Part shown: piece by piece, positions 37,493-46,427 of the stretch
How the letters are laid out: each line of letters opens with the position of its first letter
Position numbering within the stretch: the stretch's first letter is position 1
Assembly (NCBI RefSeq): GCF_014207425.1
Contig: NZ_JACHFF010000001.1
Location: 310,001-374,000, forward strand
From: Jeotgalicoccus coquinae
GTDB lineage: Bacteria > Bacillota > Bacilli > Staphylococcales > Salinicoccaceae
Direction: 5' to 3'
Length of the DNA: 64,000 bases
Position numbers and translations under genes: made by a program
The notes under the pieces: generated by a model
Database searches by the model: none
Told to the model about the DNA's origin: nothing
What the model saw: the letters and a program-made list of their open reading frames with translations, nothing else

Positions 37493-37866
37493 TCTTTATC
37501 GTTGGTAATTTCGTGAAGCACCTTGTTGATTTCAACCTGGTTTACTGCTTCCATTAAGAAATAAGCAATAATCGCGTATACAATAATACCGCCGATTAAG
37601 AGCAGGTTACTTTGAATAACGCTTAAAAGTAAAGCCGGAAGGAATACTGCAAGTGTAAAAAGAACAAGCATCATAATTCTGTTTGAGCTGATACTGCGCT
37701 GTGCATCCTCTAGTCTTGAATCATATTTCTCATTCACTTTGTCCATATTTACGTAACGGTCGTCATTATAAACATTAGTAATATTTACTTTGCCGTGTAA
37801 ATCATCTTCTCTAAAACGTAAATCCATATGGCTGTTATTCCAAGTAAGTAAATTGAAGAATGACAT
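37474..37866 (-). CDS. small two-helix membrane protein of unknown function
   Basis: A 130-residue protein I do not recognise. Residues 1-60 are polar, with charged and asparagine-rich stretches (FREDDLHGKVNITNVYNDDRYVNM). Two adjacent transmembrane helices span about residues 65-84 and 88-107, and a short acidic tail follows. GGTGG precedes the ATG. It is monocistronic with its own terminator, and convergent with the M23 gene. Confidence 0.6.
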   Translation of the reverse strand: MSFFNLLTWNNSHMDLRFREDDLHGKVNITNVYNDDRYVNMDKVNEKYDSRLEDAQRSISSNRIMMLVLFTLAVFLPALLLSVIQSNLLLIGGIIVYAIIAYFLMEAVNQVEINKVLHEITNDKEIHTQP

Positions 37867-38154
37867 TTAATTTCCACCACCTATGTTAAAATTGTCAAAT
37901 TTAGTATATAATCTAATCATATTATATTTTAGGAAGGTGGTCAATACGGCTGACAGCAGACCCGAAGAATATATTGTCATACTCAGACAGGTGGACAGCA
38001 AGTTGACTTCACTTGTAATATAATGAATATATCAGCAAGACAGTTCTTCCTGATTATACCATTAGTGCTGTATTGGTATGTCATTTTTTTTTACACAAAT
38101 ACTATTATATAAAAACAAAATATTTGTTTTGAATTTATTGGAGGCAGCTTTAAA
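37867..38154. other. upstream region of the GMC remnant, no gene seen
   Basis: AT-rich sequence without a supported ORF. A TTGACT (38003-38008) could act as a -35 element with a weak -10 near 38026. TATAAT at 38019 is too close (10 bases) to pair with it. After the remnant, 38318-38398 holds only the leader of the small-subunit gene. Confidence 0.3.
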
Positions 38155-38317
38155 TTGGTAACAACATTAGACAAAGTAGATGTAGTCACAGTTGGGTGCT
38201 GGAAGCTACGCTCACATGAGCGGATACAACGCAACTCTTACTGTAGGTGCATTAGCTTACCGCTGTGCAGAAGGTATTATTGAATATTCTAAATCACCAA
38301 AAAGACTTGAATCATAA
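38155..38317 (+). pseudogene. internally deleted GMC oxidoreductase remnant
   Basis: The first 14 codons (start TTG 38155 after GGAGG) read VTTLDKVDVVTVG, the same as the start of the intact GMC gene at 39334. The rest reads GAGSYAHMSGYNATLTVGALAYRCAEGIIEYS in another frame, ending with TAA at 38315-38317. That matches the C-terminal motif of the same gene (GAGNFQHNSGYNPTATVGALAYRCADGIIKYA). About 1.5 kb of the middle is missing and the frame is shifted. The junction lies where both ends carry a similar GTTGG-TG-TGG-type glycine motif. Confidence 0.9.
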
Positions 38318-38398
38318 GAATCATGTTTTTTAAAAACTGGTAACAATCTGTGAAAACAGGTTTATAATAAATATATATTAAAATAGGGGGAGTATAAA

Positions 38399-39196
38399 AT
38401 GACGAAAACACCAAAAGAAAAAGAGTTTTCAAGACGCGACTTTCTGAAAACTACCGGTGTGGCAACAGGTGGAATCATCGGTGGATCTTTACTTGGCGGG
38501 CTGGTCGGTTTTAATCTCGACAGCTCATCCAGTGAGGAAGAAACTTCAACATCTGAAGAGACAGCTTCAGAAGAAACATCATCAGGAAGCAATACAGGCG
38601 GACTAACAGATAATTCACGTGTATTTTTCTCGAATGACCTGGATTTCAACACAGTTGAAGCAGCTATGGAAAGAATTTTCCCGGAAACTGAAACAGGCCC
38701 GGGTGCTGTGGGATTAGGCTGTGCATATTATTTAGATGGTCAGCTTACAGGACAGTACGGCTTTAACTCTAAAGAGTACATGCAGGGACCTTTCCGCGAA
38801 CCGTTACCGACACAGGGCTACCAGTCGAACTTAAACAGACGCGAATACTTCATGCTTGGTATTAACAAGCTGAATGAAGAGGCAAATGACCGTCATGATG
38901 CAAACTTCCCGGACCTTGAAGATGGTCAGATGGATGAAATTCTGACTGACTTTGAATCGGGAGATGTAGACTTCGGTGTGCCTGCGCATACCGCAACAGC
39001 AAGCTACTTCTTCACAATGCTGCGTTCAGCGACAATTGAAGGGGCTTATGCAGACCCTGTATACCGCGGGAACCGCGATATGGCCGGCTGGAAAATGAAA
39101 AAATTCCCTGGACATCAAATGTCATATATTCAGTACATTGAAGATGATGAGTTCCATGAAATTGAGCCGGAACCGGTATTCGGCATGGCTCACTAA
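38399..39196 (+). CDS. Tat-exported gluconate 2-dehydrogenase-like small (gamma) subunit
   Basis: A 265-residue protein with a twin-arginine signal (SRRDFLKTTG, about residues 11-20) and a hydrophobic stretch to about residue 42. A Ser/Thr/Glu-rich linker (about 45-75) follows, then a domain resembling gluconate 2-dehydrogenase subunit 3 (FFSNDLDFNTVEAAMERIFPETETGPGAVGLGCAYYLDGQLTG). In that enzyme class the small subunit carries the FAD-binding GMC subunit through the Tat pathway as a folded complex. The intact GMC gene and tatC follow directly. GGGGGAG precedes the ATG. Confidence 0.87.
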   Translation: MTKTPKEKEFSRRDFLKTTGVATGGIIGGSLLGGLVGFNLDSSSSEEETSTSEETASEETSSGSNTGGLTDNSRVFFSNDLDFNTVEAAMERIFPETETGPGAVGLGCAYYLDGQLTGQYGFNSKEYMQGPFREPLPTQGYQSNLNRREYFMLGINKLNEEANDRHDANFPDLEDGQMDEILTDFESGDVDFGVPAHTATASYFFTMLRSATIEGAYADPVYRGNRDMAGWKMKKFPGHQMSYIQYIEDDEFHEIEPEPVFGMAH

Positions 39197-39215
39197 TATA
39201 TTGGCCAATAATTCA

Positions 39216-39271
39216 CAGACTCTGATGAAATTCATCGGAGTCTGGATTTGATTAAATGACAAATCCAGACT
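39216..39271 (+). promoter_or_regulatory. two overlapping RNA hairpins between the small subunit and GMC genes
   Basis: Hairpin 1 pairs CAGACTCTGATGAA with TTCATCGGAGTCTG (39216-39244). Hairpin 2 pairs AGTCTGGATTTG with CAAATCCAGACT (39239-39271). They share six bases, so the full structures exclude each other. There is no T run, so simple termination is unlikely; attenuation or a transcript-processing site is possible. Confidence 0.6.
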
Positions 39272-39333
39272 GAGAATAACTGAGAGGATTGTTAAAAGAA
39301 TCCAGTATTTAAATTTTTTAAGGGGGAAAAATT

Positions 39334-41064
39334 ATGGTAACAACGTTAGATAAAGTAGATGTAGTAACAGTAGGGGTCGGCTGGACAGGCGGTATTATCG
39401 CAGCAGAAGCAACTAAAGCAGGCTTAACAGTGATGGGACTTGAGCGCGGGAAAAAACGCGGTACAGCAGACTATCAGCATGTGCACGATGAGCTGAAATA
39501 CGCAGTACGTTATGAATTAATGCAGGATATAGCAAAGGAAACGATTACTTTCAGAAATAACAAAGATCAAAAAGCATTGCCGATGCGCCAGCAGGGCTCT
39601 TTCCTTTTAGGGGATAATCTCGGCGGAGCAGGAACACACTGGAATGGCCAGACGTGGAGATTTTTACCTTATGATTTTGAAATCAAATCGATGACTGAAG
39701 AGCGCTATGGTAAAGATAAACTGCAGGAAGATGACGGGTACACGTTTGAGGACTGGGGCATTACTTACGACGAACTTGAGCCTTATTTTAATACATTTGA
39801 AAAAACCGCAGGTATTTCAGGTGAAGACAACCCTCTTGGAGGGAAACGTTCGGAGTCATATCCGACTCCGCCGATGTTAAAATCACGTATGCTCAGAATG
39901 TTTGAAGAAGCTGCGAATAATATGGAGCTTAACCCTATTATGATGCCGTCTGCAAACCTTAGCCAGCAATACGAAAACCCTGATGGCGAAACGATTAATG
40001 CTTGTCAGTACTGTGCTTTTTGTGAACGTTTTGCCTGTGAGTATGACGCGAAAGCAACACCTGAGATTACAGTAATTAAAACGGCACAGAAAAGCGATAA
40101 TTTCACACTGCGTACACATGCTAACGTTGTTGAGATAATAACAGATGAAGACGACGATACGAAAGTATCAGGTGTGAAATTTGTCGATACATTGACGGGG
40201 GAAGAATTTATTCAGCCGGCAGAAATTGTCGCTCTGACTAGCTACATCTTTAATAACTATAAACTGCTTGCTGTGTCGGATATTGGTGAACAGTATGATC
40301 CTGAAACCGGCAAAGGTTCGCTCGGACGTAATTACTGTTACCAGATTTTCGGCGGCGCAACTGGATTCTTTGAGGAGCAGTTCAATACATTTATGGGTGC
40401 CGGTGCACTCGGTATGGCGCTGGATGATTATAACGGGGATAATTTTGATCACGAAGACTTAGACTTCCTGCACGGCGGAAACATGGCGATAACTCAAACC
40501 GGTGCGAGACCGATACTTAGTAATCCCGTTAAAAGCGGAACAGCATCATGGGGCGAAGAGTTTAAAGAAGAATCTATTAAAAACTATACACGTGTGTTAT
40601 CTGTTTCAGGTCAGGGAGCAACAAGTCCTCACAAGGATAACTATTTGAGCATGGATACAGAGTATAAAGATGCCTTTAATGTGCCGCTGGTACAGCTGAC
40701 TTATAATTTTACTGATCAGGACAGAGCCAGACAGAAATATCTTGCTGAACGTGCAGGTGAAATCCTGGAAGAAATGGGCGCGTCCCACGTTGATCTTTCA
40801 GCTGAGCTGACAGATTACAATATCGTACCCTACCAGTCAACGCATAATACCGGAGGTACGACAATGGGTGCTGACCCTGAAACAAGTGTGGTAAACAACT
40901 ATCTGCAGCACTGGGACCGCGATAATTTATTCGTTGTCGGTGCGGGGAACTTCCAGCACAACAGCGGCTACAACCCGACTGCAACAGTAGGAGCACTTGC
41001 ATACCGCTGTGCAGATGGTATTATTAAATATGCTGAAGATGGCGGACGCCTAGAAGAAGAATAA
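39334..41064 (+). CDS. GMC family oxidoreductase (gluconate/sorbitol dehydrogenase-like catalytic subunit)
   Basis: A 576-residue FAD enzyme without its own signal peptide. The dinucleotide motif is TVGVGWTGGIIAAEA at about residues 11-25. The C-terminal GMC region contains HNTGGTTMGAD and HNSGYNPTATVGALAYRCADG with the catalytic His/Asn. A cysteine cluster ACQYCAFCERFAC (about residues 227-239, spacing C-x2-C-x2-C-x4-C) recalls the Fe-S cluster region of bacterial FAD-glucose and gluconate dehydrogenases. It probably crosses the membrane with the Tat-targeted small subunit and oxidises a sugar or polyol outside the cell, passing electrons to the respiratory chain. The substrate is not evident. 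Confidence 0.88.
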   Translation: MVTTLDKVDVVTVGVGWTGGIIAAEATKAGLTVMGLERGKKRGTADYQHVHDELKYAVRYELMQDIAKETITFRNNKDQKALPMRQQGSFLLGDNLGGAGTHWNGQTWRFLPYDFEIKSMTEERYGKDKLQEDDGYTFEDWGITYDELEPYFNTFEKTAGISGEDNPLGGKRSESYPTPPMLKSRMLRMFEEAANNMELNPIMMPSANLSQQYENPDGETINACQYCAFCERFACEYDAKATPEITVIKTAQKSDNFTLRTHANVVEIITDEDDDTKVSGVKFVDTLTGEEFIQPAEIVALTSYIFNNYKLLAVSDIGEQYDPETGKGSLGRNYCYQIFGGATGFFEEQFNTFMGAGALGMALDDYNGDNFDHEDLDFLHGGNMAITQTGARPILSNPVKSGTASWGEEFKEESIKNYTRVLSVSGQGATSPHKDNYLSMDTEYKDAFNVPLVQLTYNFTDQDRARQKYLAERAGEILEEMGASHVDLSAELTDYNIVPYQSTHNTGGTTMGADPETSVVNNYLQHWDRDNLFVVGAGNFQHNSGYNPTATVGALAYRCADGIIKYAEDGGRLEEE

Positions 41065-41075
41065 GGTGATATAAA

Positions 41076-41912
41076 ATGGAGCCGAAGAAAACTAAAAATC
41101 AAGGCCCTGAAAATAAAAATATGAATAATGAACCTGAACTCGTTACTAAACGTAAAAAAGTGACGAAGGAGGATCCATATGCTCCGCTTACTGATCATCT
41201 TGAGGACTTGAGATCAGTTCTTATTAAGTCTGCGGTCGCAATTACAATTTGGTTCCTGATTATCTTCTCTACTGTCGGATGGTGGTTTCCCATCGTCTCA
41301 AAAGGCGCGGATATTGTTGTCCTTGGACCATTTGAAGTAATCCGTTTCTACTTAAGAACGTCAGGCGCCATCAGTATCGGGTTTTCAATCCCGTTCATCT
41401 GCTGGTTCCTGTGGCAGTTTATGAGACCCGGTCTTGTGGACAAAGAAACACAGTTCCTTAAAGGTTCGCTGCCGATTATGCTGCTGCTTTTTGTAACCGG
41501 TCTGTCATTCGGTTATTTTATCGTGCACCCGCTCAGTTACTTCTTCCTTATTTCAATGGGGGAACAGAACTTCAACGTGCTGGTCACTGCAGATGAATAC
41601 ATGTCATTTCTGCTGATTACGACAATTCCGTTCGGACTGGTTTTCCAGCTTCCGGTTGTAGCATTATTCCTGCATCATATTGAACTGTTAACTGTGGAAG
41701 TAATGACGACGATGCGTAAATATGCGTATTTTACACTCCTTGTCATTACAGCACTGATCGCACCGCCGGATGTGTTTACGCACATGGTAACGCTTATTCC
41801 GATGATTCTTTTATATGAACTGAGTATTATTCTGATTAAGAGAAAAGAACGGAAAGCGGAAGCCAAAGCGGCTAAAGAGCAAGCTGCAGCAGAGAAAAAA
41901 GAACGTAAATAA
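41076..41912 (+). CDS. tatC: twin-arginine translocase subunit TatC
   Basis: A 278-residue protein with six transmembrane helices, the receptor for twin-arginine signals. The signature HLEDLRSVLIKSA follows an unusually long, charged N-terminal cytosolic extension of about 38 residues. FMRPGLVDKETQFLKGSLP and TALIAPPDVFTHMVTLIPMILLYELSI are typical of TatC. The C-terminal tail is rich in Lys, Ala and Glu. It lies 11 bases after the GMC gene, in one operon with the Tat substrate. No tatA is present in the window. Confidence 0.93.
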   Translation: MEPKKTKNQGPENKNMNNEPELVTKRKKVTKEDPYAPLTDHLEDLRSVLIKSAVAITIWFLIIFSTVGWWFPIVSKGADIVVLGPFEVIRFYLRTSGAISIGFSIPFICWFLWQFMRPGLVDKETQFLKGSLPIMLLLFVTGLSFGYFIVHPLSYFFLISMGEQNFNVLVTADEYMSFLLITTIPFGLVFQLPVVALFLHHIELLTVEVMTTMRKYAYFTLLVITALIAPPDVFTHMVTLIPMILLYELSIILIKRKERKAEAKAAKEQAAAEKKERK

Positions 41913-41926
41913 AATATTGTTTAAAT

Positions 41927-41965
41927 GAGCGGATACGGCAGCATTGCCATGTCCGCTCGTTTTTT
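41927..41965 (+). terminator. intrinsic terminator after tatC
   Basis: GAGCGGA pairs with TCCGCTC, with an inner GGCA/TGCC helix, followed by GTTTTTT. Confidence 0.82.
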
Positions 41966-42042
41966 AATGAAAAACAACTTATCTCTATCTTTAAGCGGGT
42001 ATTTTCATGTATAATTACTTAAGTTGAAAGGTGGTAACCGAG

Positions 42043-43542
42043 ATGAAATCGATAATGCTTCTATCTCTTTTAAAGATAAAAACCACGTACGGAAATTTTC
42101 CGGAAACTGTTAAGGATATTACAGCTGACTCCCGGGAAACGCACGAGGATGCTGTATTTGTAGCGATAAAAGGACATCAGACTGACGGTCATGCATTTAT
42201 AGAAGATGTAATTAAACGCGGCTGCCGCTTTATCATATCGGACCGTTACGTTGAACTCGCTTCGGATATCGGTCTGCTGGTAGTAAAAGATCCATCGAAA
42301 ACAGCGGCGCTGTTTGCAGAGTATATATATGATTTTCCGCATGAATCACAGACGATGATCGGTGTAACAGGGACGAACGGCAAGACGACGGTATCGACGA
42401 TGATTCACAATCTGAGCATGGCGCTCGGCAAGAAGAGTGCATATCTCGGTACGAACGGTTTTATGATTAACGAGATGCACATGGTATCTCAAAATACGAC
42501 GCCGGAAACGACGCGTCTTCATAAGCGTATTAAAGAAGCGCATGAGAATGATACAGAAGTGTTTACGATGGAAGTATCGTCACATGGACTGAAACTCGGA
42601 CGCACGTTCGGTATAGATTTTGATATTGCGATATTTACGAATTTAACCCAGGATCATCTGGATTTCCATAACAGCATGGATGAATACGGACACATTAAAG
42701 GACTGTTATTTTCACAGCTCGGCCAGGATGTTAAGAAGCATAAATACGTCGTGTTAAATAACGATGATGAATGGTCAAAAGTTTACAGTGATATGACACC
42801 GTTTGAAACGATTTCCTACGGTATGGACGATTCTTCCGACTTTTATCCGACTGATATTAAAGGAAGCCTGGAAGGGTTTAACTTTATGCTGAATACGCCT
42901 GAAGGCAGTTTTGAAGTGAATTCTCCGTTTGTCGGAGAGTATAACATTCAAAATCTGATGTGTGCGATTATCAGCGAATGGCTGCAGGGTTATGAAATTG
43001 AACATATTCTGTCGGCTGTCCCGGAAATGAAGCCGGTTGAAGGCAGACTGGAAGTACTGGATCCGACACTGCCTATCGATATTATTATCGATTTTGCACA
43101 TACACCGGACGCGCTCCGTAAAGTAATCAATACTGTGAAGCCGTTTGCCAAAGGAAAATTAATCTGTTTAATCGGCATGACGGGAGAACGTGATTACTCC
43201 AAAGGTGCAGAGATGGGGAAAATTGCAACACTTGCAGATTATGCAGTATTTACACCGGATAATCCGTCAAACGATGATCCGGAAATGCTGGTTAAGCTGC
43301 TTGAGGACGGCGCTGCACATAATAATTATGTATCGTATACAGACCGTGAGGAAGGTATTATTCATGCTGTGGATATTGCAGAACCTGGAGATACTATTAT
43401 TCTCGCATGCAAAGGACGCGAGCCGTATCAGATTATGGAGAACTACGTAAAAGTGCCGCACAGAGATGACTTAATCGCACTCGATGCTGCATACCGAAAA
43501 TACCGGAGTGATGAGTATGTTGACTCAGACAGTAAAATTTAA
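42043..43542 (+). CDS. murE: UDP-MurNAc-L-Ala-D-Glu:L-lysine ligase MurE
   Basis: A 499-residue cytosolic Mur ligase adding the third amino acid to the peptidoglycan precursor. The ATP-binding loop is GVTGTNGKTTVSTM, with FTNLTQDHLDFH and EGRLEVLDPTLPIDIIIDFAHTPDAL. The substrate motif reads DNPSNDDP, like the lysine-type S. aureus enzyme (DNPANDDP), not the DNPR of diaminopimelate enzymes. ATG 42043 follows AAAGGTGG; a GTG four codons upstream overlaps that site. The downstream small gene starts inside its 3' end. Confidence 0.94.
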   Translation: MKSIMLLSLLKIKTTYGNFPETVKDITADSRETHEDAVFVAIKGHQTDGHAFIEDVIKRGCRFIISDRYVELASDIGLLVVKDPSKTAALFAEYIYDFPHESQTMIGVTGTNGKTTVSTMIHNLSMALGKKSAYLGTNGFMINEMHMVSQNTTPETTRLHKRIKEAHENDTEVFTMEVSSHGLKLGRTFGIDFDIAIFTNLTQDHLDFHNSMDEYGHIKGLLFSQLGQDVKKHKYVVLNNDDEWSKVYSDMTPFETISYGMDDSSDFYPTDIKGSLEGFNFMLNTPEGSFEVNSPFVGEYNIQNLMCAIISEWLQGYEIEHILSAVPEMKPVEGRLEVLDPTLPIDIIIDFAHTPDALRKVINTVKPFAKGKLICLIGMTGERDYSKGAEMGKIATLADYAVFTPDNPSNDDPEMLVKLLEDGAAHNNYVSYTDREEGIIHAVDIAEPGDTIILACKGREPYQIMENYVKVPHRDDLIALDAAYRKYRSDEYVDSDSKI

Positions 43543-43771
43543 CGGTACGGACTGTACAGTTTATATAGCAGAATATGAAGAAACGTATATTATCAGCATA
43601 CCGGAACTGGCATTCAGTATGCAGATGGATAATAATCTGAGTGATGAAGAGATGACCGATGAACTGATTATTCACCTCTTTACACTGCTCGATGAAGATG
43701 AAAGCAATGATGCGGGAGAAGCAATACAATCAGCAATTAAAGCTGAGCAAGGAGAAAATAATGGATATTAA
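43517..43771 (+). CDS. YueH-like small protein
   Basis: An 84-residue acidic protein ([10 protein letters not shown]... [38 protein letters not shown]). Content and position between murE and prfC fit the YueH family of unknown function, though I recognise this only weakly. The start ATG 43517 lies six bases after GGAGTG. It overlaps murE by 26 bases and prfC by 11 bases, so all three are tightly coupled. Confidence 0.65.
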   Translation: MLTQTVKFNGTDCTVYIAEYEETYIISIPELAFSMQMDNNLSDEEMTDELIIHLFTLLDEDESNDAGEAIQSAIKAEQGENNGY

Positions 43772-45317
43772 AGATGAAATACAGAAACGCAAGACGTTTG
43801 GTATTATTTCCCACCCGGATGCCGGTAAAACGACGCTGACGGAAAAACTGCTGTTATTCGGCGGAGCGATTCGTGAAGCGGGAACGGTTAAAGGTAAGAA
43901 GACGGGGAAATTCGCAACAAGTGACTGGATGAAAGTAGAACAGGAACGCGGAATCAGTGTAACAAGTTCGGTAATGCAGTTTGATTTCGACGGCTATAAA
44001 ATAAATATTCTGGATACACCGGGACACGAAGACTTCTCGGAGGATACGTACCGTACCCTAATGGCGGTTGACTCGGCAGTGATGGTTATCGATGCTGCCA
44101 AAGGTATTGAACCGCAGACATTAAAACTGTTTAAAGTTTGTAAGATGCGCGGTATTCCTATTTTTACGTTTATTAACAAGCTGGACCGTGTCGGTAAAGA
44201 ACCTTTTGAGCTGCTTGAGGAAATCGAGTCGACGCTTGAAATTGAAACTTACCCGATGACGTGGCCAATCGGAATGGGACCAAGTTTCTTTGGAATCATT
44301 AACCGGCGCGAACGTACAATTAATCCGTTCAGAGAAGATGGAAAGCTGACACTGGATGATGACTATCAACTGACTGAACCACATAAAATTGAAGAGGATT
44401 CTGCATACAGAGATGCAATCGATGAGTTCATGCTTGTAGAAGAAGCGGGCGACGATTTCGATAAGGACAAAATCGCAACAGGTGATCTGACTCCGGTATT
44501 CTTCGGTTCGGCATTATCAACTTTCGGTATTGAAGAATTCCTTGATACTTACGTTGACTTTGCACCGCAGCCGACAGGACGTGAAACGAAAGATGGAACG
44601 GAAATCAGTCCGACAAATGAAGAGTTCTCAGGATTTATTTTCAAAATACAGGCAAATATGGATCCGAAACACCGTGACCGTCTGGCATTTATGAGAATAG
44701 TATCCGGTAAATTTACACGCGGTATGGACGCGGTACTTGCACGTACTAAAAAGAAATCGAAGATTACACGTGCTACGATGTTTATGGCTGATGATAAGGA
44801 AACAATCGATGAAGCATATGCAGGAGATATTATCGGTTTATACGATACCGGTAATTACCAGATAGGTGATACTTTATACGGCGGGAAACATCTTGATTTT
44901 GCTGCGCTGCCTCAATTTACACCGGAACTGTTTATGAAAGTTTCAGCGAAGAACGTTATGAAGCAGAAACATTTCTACAAAGGTATTGAACAGCTCGTAC
45001 AGGAAGGTGCGATTCAGTATTACAAATCAATGCATACGAATCAGCCTATTTTAGGTGCAGTGGGTCAGCTTCAGTTTGAAGTATTCGAGCACCGTATGAA
45101 GAATGAGTATAATACGGATATTATTATGGAGCCGGTCGGCAAGAAGATTGCCCGCTGGGTTGAGAATGAGGAAGATATTAAAGATTCCATGAACTCACCG
45201 CGTGCAAACTTAGTATATGACCGCTTTGATCAGCAGGTCTTCCTGTTTGAAAATGAATTTGCGATGCGCTGGTTCTCGGATAAGTATCCTGAGATTAAAT
45301 TATACAGTCTGCTGTAA
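43761..45317 (+). CDS. prfC: peptide chain release factor 3
   Basis: A 518-residue translational GTPase that recycles RF1/RF2 from terminating ribosomes. G motifs: G1 [11 protein letters not shown]3 [16 protein letters not shown] and G4 FINKLDR. The effector region [18 protein letters not shown] is characteristic of RF3, and the C-terminal [15 protein letters not shown] domain follows. The start is ATG 43761 with AAGGAG upstream; the longer ORF (from 43692) only shadows the preceding gene. Confidence 0.95.
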   Translation: MDIKDEIQKRKTFGIISHPDAGKTTLTEKLLLFGGAIREAGTVKGKKTGKFATSDWMKVEQERGISVTSSVMQFDFDGYKINILDTPGHEDFSEDTYRTLMAVDSAVMVIDAAKGIEPQTLKLFKVCKMRGIPIFTFINKLDRVGKEPFELLEEIESTLEIETYPMTWPIGMGPSFFGIINRRERTINPFREDGKLTLDDDYQLTEPHKIEEDSAYRDAIDEFMLVEEAGDDFDKDKIATGDLTPVFFGSALSTFGIEEFLDTYVDFAPQPTGRETKDGTEISPTNEEFSGFIFKIQANMDPKHRDRLAFMRIVSGKFTRGMDAVLARTKKKSKITRATMFMADDKETIDEAYAGDIIGLYDTGNYQIGDTLYGGKHLDFAALPQFTPELFMKVSAKNVMKQKHFYKGIEQLVQEGAIQYYKSMHTNQPILGAVGQLQFEVFEHRMKNEYNTDIIMEPVGKKIARWVENEEDIKDSMNSPRANLVYDRFDQQVFLFENEFAMRWFSDKYPEIKLYSLL

Positions 45318-45392
45318 GTAAATTTTACTTTACTTTTTACATTTAATATCTTATATTTAATAAGAATTGAAAAACACATATAACGAACCTGT

Positions 45393-45544
45393 TTTTAAGG
45401 GGAGTAACGAATAGGAAACTATCGGTGTATCGTCATTACGGAGAAATCCCGGTGCACCGAGCAATATATAATATTGTATCGTGAGACCTTAACAGACAGT
45501 CCTGCATAAAGAAGCGCGGACTGCCTGTTTAGGTCTCTTTTTGT
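45393..45544 (+). promoter_or_regulatory. yybP-ykoY manganese riboswitch with terminator
   Basis: The aptamer hallmarks are present: TTAAGGGGAGTAACGAA at the 5' side and GTGAGACCTTAA at the 3' side. P1 pairs TTAAGG (45395-45400) with CCTTAA (45487-45492). The same 3' strand starts a terminator, GAGACCTTAACAG / CTGTTTAGGTCTC plus the inner AGTCC/GGACT stem, and a T run (45483-45544). Mn2+ binding should hold P1, prevent the terminator and turn on the TerC gene downstream. Confidence 0.93.
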
Positions 45545-45572
45545 GTTTGATATAAAAAAGGAGGAAATAAAG

Positions 45573-46355
45573 ATGGATACAGCTGTAATACTGGAATATG
45601 GATGGGTCCTTATTGTACTGATCGGACTTGAAGGACTGCTTGCAGCGGACAACGCTGTAGTTCTCGCAGTCATGGTACGTCACTTGGATCCTGTAAGAAG
45701 AAGAAAAGCTCTGTTTTACGGACTGCTCGGTGCGTTTGTGTTCCGTGTAATCGCAATTCTGCTGCTCGTTTGGCTGGTGCAGTGGTGGTGGGTTCAGGCG
45801 ATTGGTGCACTGTACTTATTCTACGTATCAATTTCGCACTTAATTGCGATTTACAAACATAAGGACAAATCAGCAGATGATTTAGTGGAAGAACAAAAAG
45901 GCAAAAAAGAATCAGGTTTCTGGATGACTGTATTTAAAGTAGAGCTTGCGGATATCGCATTCGCAGTAGATTCTATTTTAGCTGCAGCAGCAATTGCTCT
46001 TGCATTGCCTGAAGTCGGCGGAGAATTCTTCGGAGTCAACGCAGGCCAGTATTCTGTAATGCTTATCGGTGGTCTTGTCGGTGTAATTATCATGAGATTC
46101 TTTGCCAACTACTTTGTTGAACTGCTTGCGCAGCGCCCGTCACTTGAAGTGGCAGCGTTTGTCATTGTCGGCTGGGTAGGAGTCAAGCTTTCAGTACTGA
46201 CACTTGCTCACGAAGCAGTGGGTATTATTCCTGCTGAATTCCCGCATTCGACAACATGGAAAGTAATCTTCTGGGCTGTAATGATCATCATTGTTCTTGT
46301 CGGCTGGTTCGGCGGCAGCAAAAAAGATGATGGTTCGGTAAAAGCGAAATCATAA
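45573..46355 (+). CDS. TerC family membrane protein (probable manganese exporter)
   Basis: A 260-residue integral membrane protein of the TerC/YkoY type with about seven helices. The acidic membrane motifs are GLEGLLAADNAVVLAVM and KVELADIAFAVDSILAAAA. YkoY/YceF-type TerC proteins export Mn2+, consistent with the manganese riboswitch directly upstream. ATG 45573 follows AAGGAGG; the longer ORF overlaps the riboswitch terminator. Confidence 0.9.
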   Translation: MDTAVILEYGWVLIVLIGLEGLLAADNAVVLAVMVRHLDPVRRRKALFYGLLGAFVFRVIAILLLVWLVQWWWVQAIGALYLFYVSISHLIAIYKHKDKSADDLVEEQKGKKESGFWMTVFKVELADIAFAVDSILAAAAIALALPEVGGEFFGVNAGQYSVMLIGGLVGVIIMRFFANYFVELLAQRPSLEVAAFVIVGWVGVKLSVLTLAHEAVGIIPAEFPHSTTWKVIFWAVMIIIVLVGWFGGSKKDDGSVKAKS

Positions 46356-46427
46356 CGGTTATAATTGGAAAGAATTTTTAAAAGGCATTATAATTACTTA
46401 ATAGAGCATTGAGATGGAGTGATTATT

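Noticed and set aside
38003-38024. TTGACT and TATAAT as a promoter before the GMC remnant
   Set aside because: Only 10 bases separate the two boxes, too short for sigma-A recognition.
36670-38317. Prophage remnant suggested by the endolysin-like gene and adjacent GMC debris
   Set aside because: No integrase, structural, holin or attachment-site sequence is visible and the neighbours are ordinary chromosomal genes.
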